A DNA stretch of 64,000 bases from Deinococcus terrestris (GTDB taxonomy: Bacteria > Deinococcota > Deinococci > Deinococcales > Deinococcaceae). The translations under genes were made by a program, and so were the position numbers. The stretch is from NCBI RefSeq assembly GCF_009377345.1, contig NZ_WBSL01000001.1:124001-188000 (forward strand). Direction: 5' to 3'. Of this stretch, positions 22,792 to 46,285 are shown piece after piece; position 1 is the first letter of the stretch; each line of letters opens with the position of its first letter. Under the pieces are notes generated by a model. The model made no database searches, was not told the origin of the DNA, and saw only the letters and a program-made list of their open reading frames with translations.

Positions 22792-23280
22792 GTGGTTCAG
22801 GCACCCCGGCAGGTCAAACTCACCCGCGAAGGCTTTGAACGCCTTCAGCGCACCCTCGCCCAGGAACAGGCCCGGCTCGCCGAGGCCACCCGCATCCTGC
22901 AAGAACAGATGGAAACCAGCGCCGACACCGAGGACACCGGCCTCGAGGACGCCAAGCGCGAGAAGATGGGCATCGAGGCCCGCATCGAGGAACTCGAAGA
23001 GACCCTCGCCCGCGCGTCGATTATCGAGGACCATGAGAACGACGGCCGCGTCGAACTCGGCGCTGTCGTGACCCTCGCCAACGAGGCGACCAAAAAGGAC
23101 ATGCGCGTGCAGGTCGTCAGCGCCCCCGAGGCGACCGTGCTGGGAGGCGGCCTGCCCCGCATCTCGGAAGACAGCCCGGTCGGCAAGGAACTGATGGGCC
23201 GCAAGAAGGGCGAGGCCTTCGTGGTCAACCTCGACAACGGCAAGCAGGTCAAGTACCGGGTGCAGAACATCGAGTACTGA
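22792..23280 (+). CDS. Gre-family transcription factor, Gfh1-like
   Basis: A 162-residue secondary-channel RNA polymerase factor. GreA rescues backtracked polymerase by RNA cleavage, whereas Gfh1 of Thermus and Deinococcus blocks the channel and promotes pausing. The N-terminal coiled coil reads LTREGFERL and then [20 protein letters not shown] at its tip. The GreA tip signature (DLSENAEY) is absent, while the segment closely follows the Thermus Gfh1 tip (EATKILQELMESSDDYDDSG, as I recall it). The C-terminal FKBP-like domain has the usual [11 protein letters not shown] turn. GTG is the start; GGAGG lies 6 bases upstream. Automatic annotation will often call it GreA. Confidence 0.78.
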   Translation: MVQAPRQVKLTREGFERLQRTLAQEQARLAEATRILQEQMETSADTEDTGLEDAKREKMGIEARIEELEETLARASIIEDHENDGRVELGAVVTLANEATKKDMRVQVVSAPEATVLGGGLPRISEDSPVGKELMGRKKGEAFVVNLDNGKQVKYRVQNIEY

Positions 23281-23303
23281 GGGCGGGAGAAATCCCAACG
23301 GCC

Positions 23304-23336
23304 GGAGGCTGGGGCATGTCCCCGGCCTCCCTTGTT
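23304..23336 (+). terminator. Terminator of the Gfh1-like gene
   Basis: GGAGGC-T-GGGG (23304-23314) pairs with CCCC-G-GCCTCC (23320-23330) around CATGT, followed by CTTGTT. Confidence 0.82.
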
Positions 23337-23365
23337 GCTCTGCCCCGCGCCCAGCGGCCCTCTGC

Positions 23366-23371
23366 TACTCT
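23366..23371 (+). promoter_or_regulatory. -10 box of lysS (leaderless)
   Basis: TACTCT, 7 bases, then ATG at 23379. Confidence 0.6.
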
Positions 23372-23378
23372 CGCCCCC

Positions 23379-24929
<1,551 letters not shown>

Positions 24930-24950
24930 CCTCTCTCTCCGTGCTTCTGG

Positions 24951-24990
24951 GGAACCGTGGCTGCCAGGCCCGGTTCCTCTTGTTCTGTCT
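24951..24990 (+). terminator. Terminator of lysS
   Basis: GGAACCG (24951-24957) and CGGTTCC (24971-24977) form a perfect 7-bp stem followed by TCTTGTTCTGTCT. Confidence 0.8.
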
Positions 24991-25020
24991 CAGTGCGGAA
25001 GTGAGGCGCGGCAGGAGTTA

Positions 25021-25060
25021 ATTGGTTCATTTGACAAACAAAATTGGGCACGCGCACGAT
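25021..25060 (+). promoter_or_regulatory. Promoter and probable ROK operator of the sugar-uptake operon
   Basis: A consensus TTGACA (25031-25036), an 18-base spacer and CACGAT (25055-25060) lie upstream of the ROK gene in an unusually AT-rich stretch. The -35 box sits in a near-palindrome, TT-nn-TTTG-A-CAAA-nn-AA, of the AT-rich kind bound by Mlc/NagC/XylR-type ROK repressors. Self-regulation by the downstream repressor is inferred. Confidence 0.55.
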
Positions 25061-25133
25061 AGACGCCTCAGACAGCCCATTCGGGGTGCCCGCAGGTGGG
25101 GCGCCGACTCCTTCACCCCTGCCGGGAGGCGCC

Positions 25134-26434
25134 GTGCCGTCATCGTTTCATCCCTCCATTCCCCTTGATCTGGCGGCCATCCGGGCACGGCACACCCTGC
25201 TGCTGGTCGGGCGGCTGTGGGAGGGCGACCGGGCGCGGGTGGACCTCGCGCGGGAGCTGGGGCTGTCGCGCAGCGCGATCAGCTCCATCGTGGCGGAGCT
25301 GATTGAGGCGGGGCTGGTGGAGGAGGCTGGGCAGCGCGGAGGCGGACAGGTCGGCCGCCGGGCCACCCTGCTCGCGCTGCGGGCGGGGGCGGCGGGGCTG
25401 CTCGCGGTGGACCTGGGCGCGAGTCACCTGCGGGTGGAACTGCTGGACCTGCGCTGCGAGCCGCTGGCGGGCCGTGAGGTCGCCCACGACGTGCTCGCCG
25501 GACCGGGGGCGACCTATACGCGGCTGGCCGACCTCGCCGCCGAGGTGCTGCGCGAGGCCGGGATGCCGCGCGAGCGGGTGGCCGGGGTCGGGGCGGGGGT
25601 ACCGGGGCCAGTGGACCACGCGACAGGCCGGGTGGTGGCCCCCCCCAACATGCCCGGCTGGGACGGCGAGGACGTTCGCGCTGGGCTGGAGCGGGCGCTG
25701 GGGCTGCCCGCCTGGGTGGACAACGACGCCAACCTCGGTGCGCTGGCCGAGACGCGCTTCGGGCAACACCGGGGAGCGCGGGACCTGATCTACGTCAAGG
25801 TGGCGACCGGCATCGGGGCCGGGGTGCTGCTGGGCGGGCGGCTGCACCGGGGGGTGCGGGGCGGCGCGGGCGAGATCGGTCACATCAGCATCAACGAGCA
25901 GGGGCCTATTGGCCGCAGCGGGAATCCCGGCAGCCTGGAAAGCTACGCGGCGGCGCGGGTGCTGCTGGACACCGCCGAGGCCCTCCGGGCGGCAGGGGCC
26001 GTGACCACCCTGCCCCGGCCCCTCACCCTGGCGACCCTGATCGCGGGGGCGGGCAGCGACCCCCTCGCTCGCGAGGTCTGGACCGGGGCCGGGCACCACC
26101 TCGGGGTGGCGATCAGCACGGCGCTGAACCTCTTCAACCCGGCGGCGGTCGTGCTGGGTGGGCGGCTCTCGCAGGCGGGCGACGTGCTGCTGCAGGCCGT
26201 GCGCGAGAGTGCCCTGCGCCGCACCATGCCCGTCAACGCCGACCCCACCTGCATTGACCTGGGCACCCTGGGCGACCGCACCGGGGTGCTGGGGGCCGGG
26301 GCGATGCTGCTCGACCAGCTCCTGACCCCGGCGGGACTGCGGCACCTCTACCGGGTCGCCGCGTGGGGCCGGGGACCGCCCGCCGCGCCGCTGCTGCCCT
26401 CGCCCCTTGCATTCTCTGCCCCTGGAGGCTTCCC

Positions 26435-26438
<4 letters not shown>
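25134..26438 (+). CDS. ROK-family transcriptional repressor
   Basis: A 434-residue protein of the NagC/Mlc/XylR type. The N-terminal winged helix (about 15-75) contains [23 protein letters not shown]. The sugar-kinase-like ROK fold follows, with the phosphate-1 loop [15 protein letters not shown], the sugar-site segment [12 protein letters not shown], and [10 protein letters not shown]. The usual zinc cysteines of ROK proteins (CxCGxxGC) are replaced by [16 protein letters not shown], so the metal site is missing. It probably senses an imported sugar and controls this operon. GTG 25134 is chosen for its GGGAGGC box; the stop overlaps the next ATG (ATGA). Confidence 0.85.
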
Positions 26439-27685
<1,247 letters not shown>

Positions 27686-27844
27686 CCCGCAGGACGTGGG
27701 GGCAGGTCCGGGTCTTTGTTTTCCGGCCTGCCCCTGGGGCGGCGCTCCGTGACGTTGCCGCGTGTCTTGGGCGTCAACTCCACTCCGCGCCGCCCTTATC
27801 ACGGGTTCTCACTGCGTTCGACCCCATCCGGAGGTGACCATCCC

Positions 27845-28965
<1,121 letters not shown>

Positions 28966-28969
<4 letters not shown>

Positions 28970-29835
28970 CGACCACCGCACCTCCTGTGACGACCGCGCC
29001 GCCCGCCGCCGTGCCGCACCGCCCGCGCCCCCGCCGCGCGGGGCTGTACCTGCTGCTGGCGCTGGCGACCCTCTTTTTCCTGCTGCCCGTTTACCTGCTG
29101 CTCGCCACGGCCTTCAAGACGCCCGAGGCGATCTCGCTGGCAACCACGTGGCAGTGGCCGCGTGACCTGAACTGGGCCAGCTTCCGCGAGGCGTGGGCCA
29201 AGGTGGGCGGCAACGTCGGCAATAGCCTGCTGCTCGCGGTCAGCGCGACCGCGCTCTCGGCGGTGCTGGGCTCGCTGAACGGCTACGCGCTCTCCAAGTG
29301 GACCTTCCGGGGGGCGAACACGCTCTTCGCGCTGATGCTCTTCGGGATGTTCATTCCATATCAGGCGATCCTGATTCCCCTGTTCCAGTTCATCAAGGGG
29401 CTGGGGCTGTACGGCAGCCTGGGTGGGCTGATCCTCGCGCACGTGGTCTACGGCCTGCCCATCACCACCTTGATCTTCCGTAATTACTACGCCGAGGTCC
29501 CCGACGCGCTCGTGGAGGCCGCGACCATCGACGGGGCCGGGTTCTGGGGCATCTACCGCCGGATTATCCTGCCGCTGAGCGTGCCCGCCTTCGTGGTCGT
29601 GGTGATCTGGGAATTCACCCAGATCTGGAATGAGTTCCTGTTCGCGGCGACCCTCACGAACACGTCCTCGCAGCCCGTGACCTACGCGCTCTCGCAGCTT
29701 GCGGGCGGGCAGGCAGTGAGCTGGAACCTGCCGATGGCGGGGGCAATTCTCGCCGCGCTGCCCACCCTGCTGGTGTATGTGCTGCTGGGACGCTACTTCG
29801 TGCGCGGGCTGCTGGCAGGGAGCGTGAAGGGGTAG
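28966..29835 (+). CDS. ABC sugar permease, second subunit (MalG/UgpE-like)
   Basis: A 289-residue inner-membrane subunit with six predicted helices and an EAA loop [20 protein letters not shown]. The first 25 residues are Pro/Ala/Thr-rich and cytoplasmic. Its ATG overlaps the stop of the first permease (ATGA). No ATPase gene follows, so the importer probably uses a shared MalK/MsmK-type ATPase from elsewhere. Confidence 0.88.
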
Positions 29836-29935
29836 GGGAGGAGGTGCCCCTGGTCCCTCTCCTCCGGGGGAGGGCTCTTCTCACGCCTCGCCGTCCCTGC
29901 GGCAAATCCGGCAGCGGTTCCGGGGGGGCAGCGGC

Positions 29936-29941
29936 TAGACT
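29936..29941 (+). promoter_or_regulatory. -10 box of the histidine kinase gene
   Basis: TAGACT, 12 bases before the ATG at 29954; a leader of only a few bases is expected. Confidence 0.45.
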
Positions 29942-29953
29942 GCCCGGCGAGTC

Positions 29954-31105
29954 ATGACGAGTGTTCTTCCCGTGGTGTTTGTCGTATCGCCCGAGTCCCG
30001 GCAGGCGGACGACCTCGCCGCCGCGTTGCCGGGGGCCGAGGTCGTTCATGTGCCGGGCGCCGAGGCCCTGCTGCGCGAGGCCCACGTCCGGCCGCCCGCC
30101 GTCGCGCTGCTGCACGACCGCACGCCGGGGGTTCCGCTCTCGGAGGTGCTCCCCCTGCTGCGCCAACGTGCCGAACTCGCCGGGACCCACTGGCTGGCGG
30201 TGGGCCAGGCGGGGTTGGGGGCTCTCCTTGCGGCGGGCGCCGACGCCCTGGTGAGCGACGCGACGCCCCCCGCCGGACTGGCCCTGCAAGTCCGCACCCT
30301 GCTTGCCCGCGCCGCCGCCCACGCCGAGGCCCAGACGCGCATCACCCGGCTTCAGGGCCGCCTCGACGACTGGGAGCACGAGGAACGGGTGCGCGACCAG
30401 CTCGTGCACATGCTCGTGCACGACCTCAAGAACCCCATCACGGCGGTGCTGGGGCTGCTGGAGGTCGTGGAAGACGACGACCGGGTGCCCGAGGACGCCC
30501 GCGAACTCGTCAAGATCGCCCGTGACGAGACGCAGCACCTCCTGCACCTCTCGGTGAACATGCTGGATGTCCGCAAGATGCAGGCGGGCAAGATGCGCCT
30601 GCGCCCCGAGCTGGTGTTCAGCCCGATGTTCGGGGACGTGATCGCGCAGGCAAGGGGCGATGTGGGCAGCGGATTGCGTGACCGCCTCGTGGACGTGCAG
30701 GTGGCCCCCAGCCTGAGCCCCACCCGCGCCGACCCTGAAATCCTGCGCCGGGTGCTCGCCAACCTGATCAGTAACGCGATGAAGCACACCGCGACCGGGG
30801 GAAATATCCGCATCCGCGTCGGACAAGACGGCGACCAGACCCACATCAGCGTGGCCGACGATGGGGAGGGCATCCCCGAAGAAGACCTCCCCAACCTCTT
30901 CGCCGCCTTCGAGCAGTCGCGCCTGACCCTGCACGGCCGCTTCGACACCGGAATGGGCCTGGCTTTCTGCAAACTCGCCGTGGAGGAGCACGGCGGGCGC
31001 ATCTGGGTCGAGTCCGAGCGCGGCGTCGGCACCACATTCACCCTGACCCTGCCGCTCGCCGTCGACAACGAGGACGAGGACGACTTTGTCGAGCTGCTGA
31101 GCTGA
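29954..31105 (+). CDS. Histidine kinase with degenerate N-terminal receiver domain
   Basis: A 383-residue soluble kinase. Residues 1-118 have the receiver fold pattern ([17 protein letters not shown] with D55), but the acidic pocket after strand 1 is VSPES rather than a Asp/Glu pair, and the conserved Lys is replaced (VSDATPP). A coiled linker (about 120-145) leads to HisKA with the phosphoacceptor in [14 protein letters not shown]. The HATPase domain follows with the N box [11 protein letters not shown], the DDGEGIP G1 box and GMGLAFCK G2 box. No transmembrane segment is present. A cognate response regulator is not adjacent. Confidence 0.85.
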   Translation: MTSVLPVVFVVSPESRQADDLAAALPGAEVVHVPGAEALLREAHVRPPAVALLHDRTPGVPLSEVLPLLRQRAELAGTHWLAVGQAGLGALLAAGADALVSDATPPAGLALQVRTLLARAAAHAEAQTRITRLQGRLDDWEHEERVRDQLVHMLVHDLKNPITAVLGLLEVVEDDDRVPEDARELVKIARDETQHLLHLSVNMLDVRKMQAGKMRLRPELVFSPMFGDVIAQARGDVGSGLRDRLVDVQVAPSLSPTRADPEILRRVLANLISNAMKHTATGGNIRIRVGQDGDQTHISVADDGEGIPEEDLPNLFAAFEQSRLTLHGRFDTGMGLAFCKLAVEEHGGRIWVESERGVGTTFTLTLPLAVDNEDEDDFVELLS

Positions 31106-31530
31106 GGGCATGGCAGCGGGCTGAACGCAGGGAACGGGAACGGGTGACAACCCGCAGCCGATGGGTAGGGGAGCTGGGCCAGTGCATTTCAAGCCCCAGC
31201 CCATCCAGAGGCGGCCGACCCCCGCCGTGCAGCAATTTAATGTTTCAGACACCAATTTGGGGCGCTGGTTGTCCATACACCGTTCGGAGGTATGGCGGGC
31301 ATTCCGAGCAGGCTCCGCGCGACGTCTCTTTCCAGGGCCGTTCTCTGGTTCGGGGAACGCTCGCCCCCGCCGTCTTCTGGCTCCCACAGCGTGTTCGCGC
31401 ACAACCTGACGGCCTTTCTCGTGCTAGAACATGAGGCGTACCACAAGTCGGTTTCGTTACGGTTTCGTCAGGCCCGCTCTCTTTTTTTTGATCTTTTCGT
31501 GCGATTTTTCACGAGTAGTTCAGGGATGGG
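31106..31530. other. Intergenic region upstream of the nuo operon
   Basis: A 425-base gap without a convincing gene. It holds a small hairpin CGGGT/ACCCG (31141-31154), AT-rich patches, a tandem CGGTTTCGT at 31449-31457 and 31460-31468 (11-base period), and an 8-T run at 31482-31489 followed by TTTTCGTGCGATTTTTCACG. The nuo promoter and any regulator sites should be here, but I cannot fix a -35/-10 pair with confidence. Short open frames in it show no family resemblance. Confidence 0.5.
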
Positions 31531-31914
31531 GTGCCGGGCAGAAGGGAGTTTCCCATCGAGTACGCGAATTTCGTGATCATGCTGGTCATCGCCCTGGGCA
31601 TTGGCGTGCTGGCCGTCATCGTCTCGGCGCTGCTGGGACCGAAGAAGGCCAGCCGCACCAAACTGATGGCCTACGAGAGTGGCAACGACCCCGAGCACGG
31701 GGGCGTGGGCACCGGGCACCGCTTCCCGGTGCACTTCTACCTCGTCGCCATGCTGTTTATCGTCTTTGACATCGAGACGGCGTTTTTCTTCCCGCTGGCG
31801 GTGGCGTACCAGAAGCTGGTGCCGTTCGCCTTCTGGGAGGCCCTGACGTTCGTGGCGCTGCTGCTGGTGGGGTACTACTACATCCTCAAGAAGGGGGTGG
31901 TGGAGTGGACCTAA
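31531..31914 (+). CDS. nuoA: NADH-quinone oxidoreductase subunit A
   Basis: A small membrane subunit of complex I with three helices, up to 127 residues. The [22 protein letters not shown] loop and [19 protein letters not shown] helix are the family signature and closely match Thermus Nqo7. The start is unsure: GTG at 31531 gives [11 protein letters not shown], while the only good ribosome binding site (AGAAGGGAG, 31540-31548) lies inside that reading and points to the ATC at 31555. First gene of nuoA-N. Confidence 0.9.
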   Translation: MPGRREFPIEYANFVIMLVIALGIGVLAVIVSALLGPKKASRTKLMAYESGNDPEHGGVGTGHRFPVHFYLVAMLFIVFDIETAFFFPLAVAYQKLVPFAFWEALTFVALLLVGYYYILKKGVVEWT

Positions 31915-32035
31915 GAGCACATACTCCTACGCCGATTGGTCAAGAAAGGCGACTTGCAAAGCTGCAGAGCAGAGGGGCCGCCCCCGAGCCTACGGCCACC
32001 CGACCTCTGCTTCCCCTTCCCGCCGAGGTGCCCAC

Positions 32036-32568
<533 letters not shown>

Positions 32569-32572
<4 letters not shown>

Positions 32573-33182
32573 CCGCCCTCGACAGAAGCCAGGCCATGCG
32601 CCAGGCGGTCACCGAGGTGATCACCAACTTCGGCCTGACGCCCGACGACAGCCTCGAACCCACCGTGGTTGTGCCTGCCCCCCGCGTGCGCGACGTGGCG
32701 CGGGCACTCGCCGAGCGCGGCTTCATGCTGATGGACACGGTGGGGGTGGACTACCTTGCCTACCCCGATCCCCGTCCGGCCCGTTTTGCGGTGCTGTACA
32801 ACATCTACCACCCCTACGAACACCTGCGCCTCTTCCTGCGGGTGTGGCTGGAGGACGGCCAGAGCGTGGACAGCCTCTACCCGGTGTGGCGGGCCGCCAA
32901 CTACCTGGAGCGCGAGGTGTACGACCTGATGGGCATCGTCTTCGACGGACACCCCGACCTGCGCAAGATCCTGACGCCCGACGACCTGGAGGGCCACGCG
33001 CTGCGTAAGGACTTTCCGCTGGGCGAGACGCCGACCCTCTTCCGCGAGGGCCGCTTTATCGACCCGCCCACCTTCCGTGCCGGGCTGACCGGGGAGAGCC
33101 GGGGCCTGACGGGCTGGCGCGGCGAGCTGCGCCGGGGCCAGGGCGAGGACCGGGTGCCGCCCGTGATGCCGGAGGGACCACG

Positions 33183-33186
<4 letters not shown>
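32569..33186 (+). CDS. nuoC: NADH-quinone oxidoreductase subunit C
   Basis: A 205-residue hydrophilic subunit (30-kDa family) of the quinone-reducing module, with [21 protein letters not shown] as the signature. ATG 32569 overlaps the nuoB stop and has GGAGG about 9 bases upstream, so it is preferred to the in-frame GTG at 32560. It is separate from nuoD, unlike the fused E. coli nuoCD. Confidence 0.95.
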
Positions 33187-34409
<1,223 letters not shown>

Positions 34410-34467
34410 GTTATGAGCTTTCGGCCGCCCGGGGCCGAGCGCCACTCAGTAAGGAGATGAGGCCCCT

Positions 34468-38616
<4,149 letters not shown>

Positions 38617-38617
<1 letters not shown>

Positions 38618-39786
38618 TGCCCGACTGGCTCGCCGAACTGCTGATCACGCTGCTCAAGGGCGTCCTCGTCGCCCTCGCGCTGCTGACCACCTTCGCCTAC
38701 ATGACCCTGATCGAGCGGCGGCTGCTCGCCCGAATGCAGATTCGCTACGGCCCCAACCGGGTGGGACCGGGTGGCCTGTTCCAGCCGCTCGCCGACGCGG
38801 TCAAAAGCATCTTCAAGGAAGACCTGCGCGTCACGATGGCCGACAAGCTGGTTTACACCATGGCGCCCATCGTCGCCATCGGCATGGCGCTGACCGCCTT
38901 CGGGGGGATTCCCGCTGGCCCGGCGGGCTCGCTGTTCGGGGAAGACCCCTGGGTCTACCAGCTCGACGCGGGCATCCTCGCGCTGCTGGCGATCACGTCC
39001 ATGGGCGTGTACGGCATCTTCCTGGGAGGCTGGGCCTCGGGCAGCAAGTACCCGATCTTGGGCGGCCTCCGAAGCAGCGCCCAGATGATCTCCTACGAAC
39101 TCGGCATGGGCCTGAGCATCCTGGGTCTGCTGATGCTGGTGGGCAGCACGGCGTTCGTGAACATCGTGGAGTGGCAGGCCGCCAACGGCTGGATGCTGCT
39201 GTTCCAGTCGCTGGGGTTTGCCCTCTTTCTGGTGTCCTCCTTCGCGGAGACCAACCGCACCCCCTTCGACCTGCCCGAAGCCGAGCAGGAACTCGTGGCG
39301 GGGTACCTGACCGAGTATTCCGCGATCAAGTGGGCGCTCTTCCAGATGGCCGAGTACGTCAACATGATCACGGCCTCGGCGATCATGGCGACCCTCTTTT
39401 TCGGTGGATACCGGGGGCCGGTCTTTCTGGAGGGCCTGATTCCGGGCATCTCGGGCTGGCCGATCATCTGGCTGGTCGTCAAGATCGCCTTTTTCCTGTT
39501 CCTGTTCATCTGGGTGCGGGCCACGCTGCCCCGATTCCGCTACGACCAACTGATGCGCTTCGGCTGGAAGCTGCTGCTGCCGCTCGCGCTCGCCAACACC
39601 ATGATGACCGCCGCCTACCTCGCCTTCGCGCGGGGCCTGGGGCTGTGGCCGCTGGCGCTGCTCAGCCTGCTGGGGCTGCTGCTGCTCTTCGCCATGAGCG
39701 ACCGGGTGCGCGTGCTGTGGAACAAGCCGACCGGACGCCGGGGCGCGGACGACTCGTGGCCCACGCGGCCGCTGGGAGGGGACTGA
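38617..39786 (+). CDS. nuoH: NADH-quinone oxidoreductase subunit H
   Basis: A 389-residue membrane subunit connecting the quinone pocket to the proton-pumping arm, with eight helices. Family signatures are [20 protein letters not shown], the acidic loop [19 protein letters not shown] that lines the quinone channel, and a late [19 protein letters not shown]. The ATG shares one base with the nuoG TGA, with GGAGGA about 8 bases upstream. Confidence 0.97.
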
Positions 39787-39817
39787 TGGTCCTCTCCACC
39801 CGAAGGAGGAGGAAGCC

Positions 39818-40357
39818 ATGAGCGTGCTCGACATCGCCAAGGGCATGGGCGTGACCCTGGGCAAGCTGTTTCAGAAGCCTGTCACCGTGAGCTACCCGGA
39901 AGAGCGGGCCACCCTCCAGCCGCGCTTCCGGGGACGGCACGTGCTGACCCGCCACCCCAGCACCGGGCTCGAAAAGTGCATCGGCTGCTCGCTGTGCGCC
40001 GCCGCGTGCCCCGCCTACGCGATCTACGTGGAGGCCGCCGAGAACGACCCCCAGAACCCCACCAGCCCCGGCGAGCGCTACGCCAAGGTCTACGAGATCA
40101 ACATGCTGCGCTGCATCTTCTGCGGACTGTGCGAGGAAGCCTGCCCCACGGGGGCGGTCGTGCTGGGCAACGAGTTCGAGATGGCCGACTACCGCTACCG
40201 CGACCTCGTGTACGGCAAGGAAGACATGCTCGTGGGCGTGGACGGCTCGCTGCCGCAGCGCCGCGAGGCCGCCCGCACCGGCAAGCCCCTGCGCCGGGGC
40301 TTCCGGGTGGAGGGCGGCGCCCGCAAGGAACTGGAAGGGGTGGAGTACCCGACATGA
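39818..40357 (+). CDS. nuoI: NADH-quinone oxidoreductase subunit I
   Basis: A 179-residue peripheral subunit with two ferredoxin-like [4Fe-4S] clusters (N6a, N6b). Ligand motifs are [12 protein letters not shown] and [12 protein letters not shown]. An AAGGAGGAGGAAG box lies just ahead of the ATG. The basic C-terminal tail (about 145-179) is longer than the conserved core. Confidence 0.97.
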   Translation: MSVLDIAKGMGVTLGKLFQKPVTVSYPEERATLQPRFRGRHVLTRHPSTGLEKCIGCSLCAAACPAYAIYVEAAENDPQNPTSPGERYAKVYEINMLRCIFCGLCEEACPTGAVVLGNEFEMADYRYRDLVYGKEDMLVGVDGSLPQRREAARTGKPLRRGFRVEGGARKELEGVEYPT

Positions 40358-40400
40358 CCCAGGCGACTGACCTCAACTTCATTCCGGCCGGGGGGCAGCC

Positions 40401-40988
40401 ATGATCGCCTTCATTCTTCTGGGAGCGCTCGCCCTCGTCGGCGCGGTGGTCACCGTCGCGGCCCGCAACGCCGTTCACGCGGCGCTGGGGCTGGTGGGCA
40501 CCCTGCTGAGCGTGGCGGGGCTCTTTGCCAGCCTCAGCGCGTCCTTCCTGGCAGCGGTGCAGGTCATCGTGTACGCCGGGGCGATTCTGGTGCTGTTTCT
40601 CTTCGTGATTATGCTGCTCAACGCCAATCAGCCCATCACCGGGCGCGACCCGGTGCCTTTCGTGCGGGAGCTGGCGGGCCTCGGCGGGGTGATTCTGGCG
40701 GGGGCGCTCGCCGTGATCGCCTTTTCCTACCGCGACCCCCGCCCGCTCGCCGAGAGCGCCGAGGCGCTGCGCGGCGGCACGGCGGGCGCGGTGGGCGAAA
40801 CGCTGCTGACCCGCTTCCTGCTGCCCTTCGAGGCGGTGAGCATCCTGCTGCTCGTCGCCATCGTGGGGTCGGTGGCGCTCGTCAAGCGGCCGGTGCCCCA
40901 GCCCGACGGCCTGACTGACGCCGAGGGCGTGGCGCTGCCCGGCGAGGCGCCCGAACGCACCGCCCCGGAAGGCGGGGTGAGGGCCTGA
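40401..40988 (+). CDS. nuoJ: NADH-quinone oxidoreductase subunit J
   Basis: A 195-residue membrane subunit with five helices. The [22 protein letters not shown] helix with its broken pi-bulge motif is the family signature. The C-terminus ([20 protein letters not shown]) is a hydrophilic extension. GGGGGGCAG lies before the ATG. Confidence 0.95.
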   Translation: MIAFILLGALALVGAVVTVAARNAVHAALGLVGTLLSVAGLFASLSASFLAAVQVIVYAGAILVLFLFVIMLLNANQPITGRDPVPFVRELAGLGGVILAGALAVIAFSYRDPRPLAESAEALRGGTAGAVGETLLTRFLLPFEAVSILLLVAIVGSVALVKRPVPQPDGLTDAEGVALPGEAPERTAPEGGVRA

Positions 40989-41296
40989 TGGACATGGCAC
41001 CGACCGCCTACTACGTGGCCCTCTCGGGACTGCTCTTTGCCATCGGGATGATCGGGGTGCTGACCCGACGCACGGCGATCATGATCTTCCTCTCGGTGGA
41101 GCTGATGCTGAACGCCGCCAACCTCGCGCTCGTGGCCTTTGCCCGGTCGTGGGGCGACCTCGCCGGGCAGACGGCCGTCTTTATCGTGATGACGCTCGCC
41201 GCCGCCGAGGTCGCCATCGGCCTCGCCATCATCGTCGCCATCTTCCGCAAGCGTGAGACGACCAACGTGGACGACCTCGCGACCCTGAAAGGCTGA
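40988..41296 (+). CDS. nuoK: NADH-quinone oxidoreductase subunit K
   Basis: A 102-residue membrane subunit with three helices (MrpC-like). The two conserved glutamates of the proton path are seen in [12 protein letters not shown] and [11 protein letters not shown]. The ATG shares one base with the nuoJ stop. Confidence 0.97.
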   Translation: MDMAPTAYYVALSGLLFAIGMIGVLTRRTAIMIFLSVELMLNAANLALVAFARSWGDLAGQTAVFIVMTLAAAEVAIGLAIIVAIFRKRETTNVDDLATLKG

Positions 41297-41304
41297 GTCT
41301 GCGC

Positions 41305-43221
<1,917 letters not shown>

Positions 43222-43309
43222 GGAGCGGTCAGCGTTCAGTCGTCAGCCTTCAGCCGTCAACCGCCCGGCCCCTCGACTCCTCGATCGCTCGACGCCCCGG
43301 AGGGCAGCC
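43222..43309 (+). repeat. Repeat-like spacer between nuoL and nuoM
   Basis: This 88-base gap starts with GGAGCGGTCAGCGTTCAG and runs on through CAG/TTCAGCC-type direct repeats and CTCGAC/CTCGAT units. The opening matches the spacer after nuoN (46197 on) at 14 or more of 18 positions, as GGAGCGGYCAGCKTYCAG. It may be an intergenic repeat family. GGAGGG near its end serves nuoM. Confidence 0.45.
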
Positions 43310-46195
<2,886 letters not shown>

Positions 46196-46199
46196 AGGA

Positions 46200-46285
46200 G
46201 CGGCCAGCTTCCAGCGACCAACTAGATAGGAGAGCGGATGCTTCGGCACTCGCTCTCTTTTTGCTGGCGGCTGGAAGCTGGCCGC
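46200..46285. repeat. 16-bp inverted repeat framing the nuo terminator
   Basis: GCGGCCAGCTTCCAGC (46200-46215) and GCTGGAAGCTGGCCGC (46270-46285) are exact inverse complements that could fold around the terminator hairpin. The right arm ends on the base before the stop codon of the convergent CHASE2 gene. Confidence 0.75.
46230..46262 (+). terminator. Terminator of the nuo operon
   Basis: GAGAGCG...TGC (46230-46241) pairs with GCA...CGCTCTC (46246-46257) around a stable TTCG tetraloop, followed by TTTTT. Confidence 0.93.

Noticed and set aside
25013..25060. Possible radiation/desiccation response motif in the AT-rich promoter
   Set aside because: The palindrome is centred on TTTGACAAA and does not match the longer 17-bp Deinococcus motif as I recall it. 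A ROK operator explains it better. No good match was noticed elsewhere, including before recJ and mutS2.
27716..27844. N-terminal extension of the first sugar permease
   Set aside because: The extra 43 codons have no membrane or family features, and a strong GGAGGTGA lies before the TTG at 27845.
29837..29865. GGAGGAG/CTCCTCC hairpin after the second sugar permease
   Set aside because: The stem is real but a G-rich run, not a U-tract, follows it, so I did not call it a terminator.
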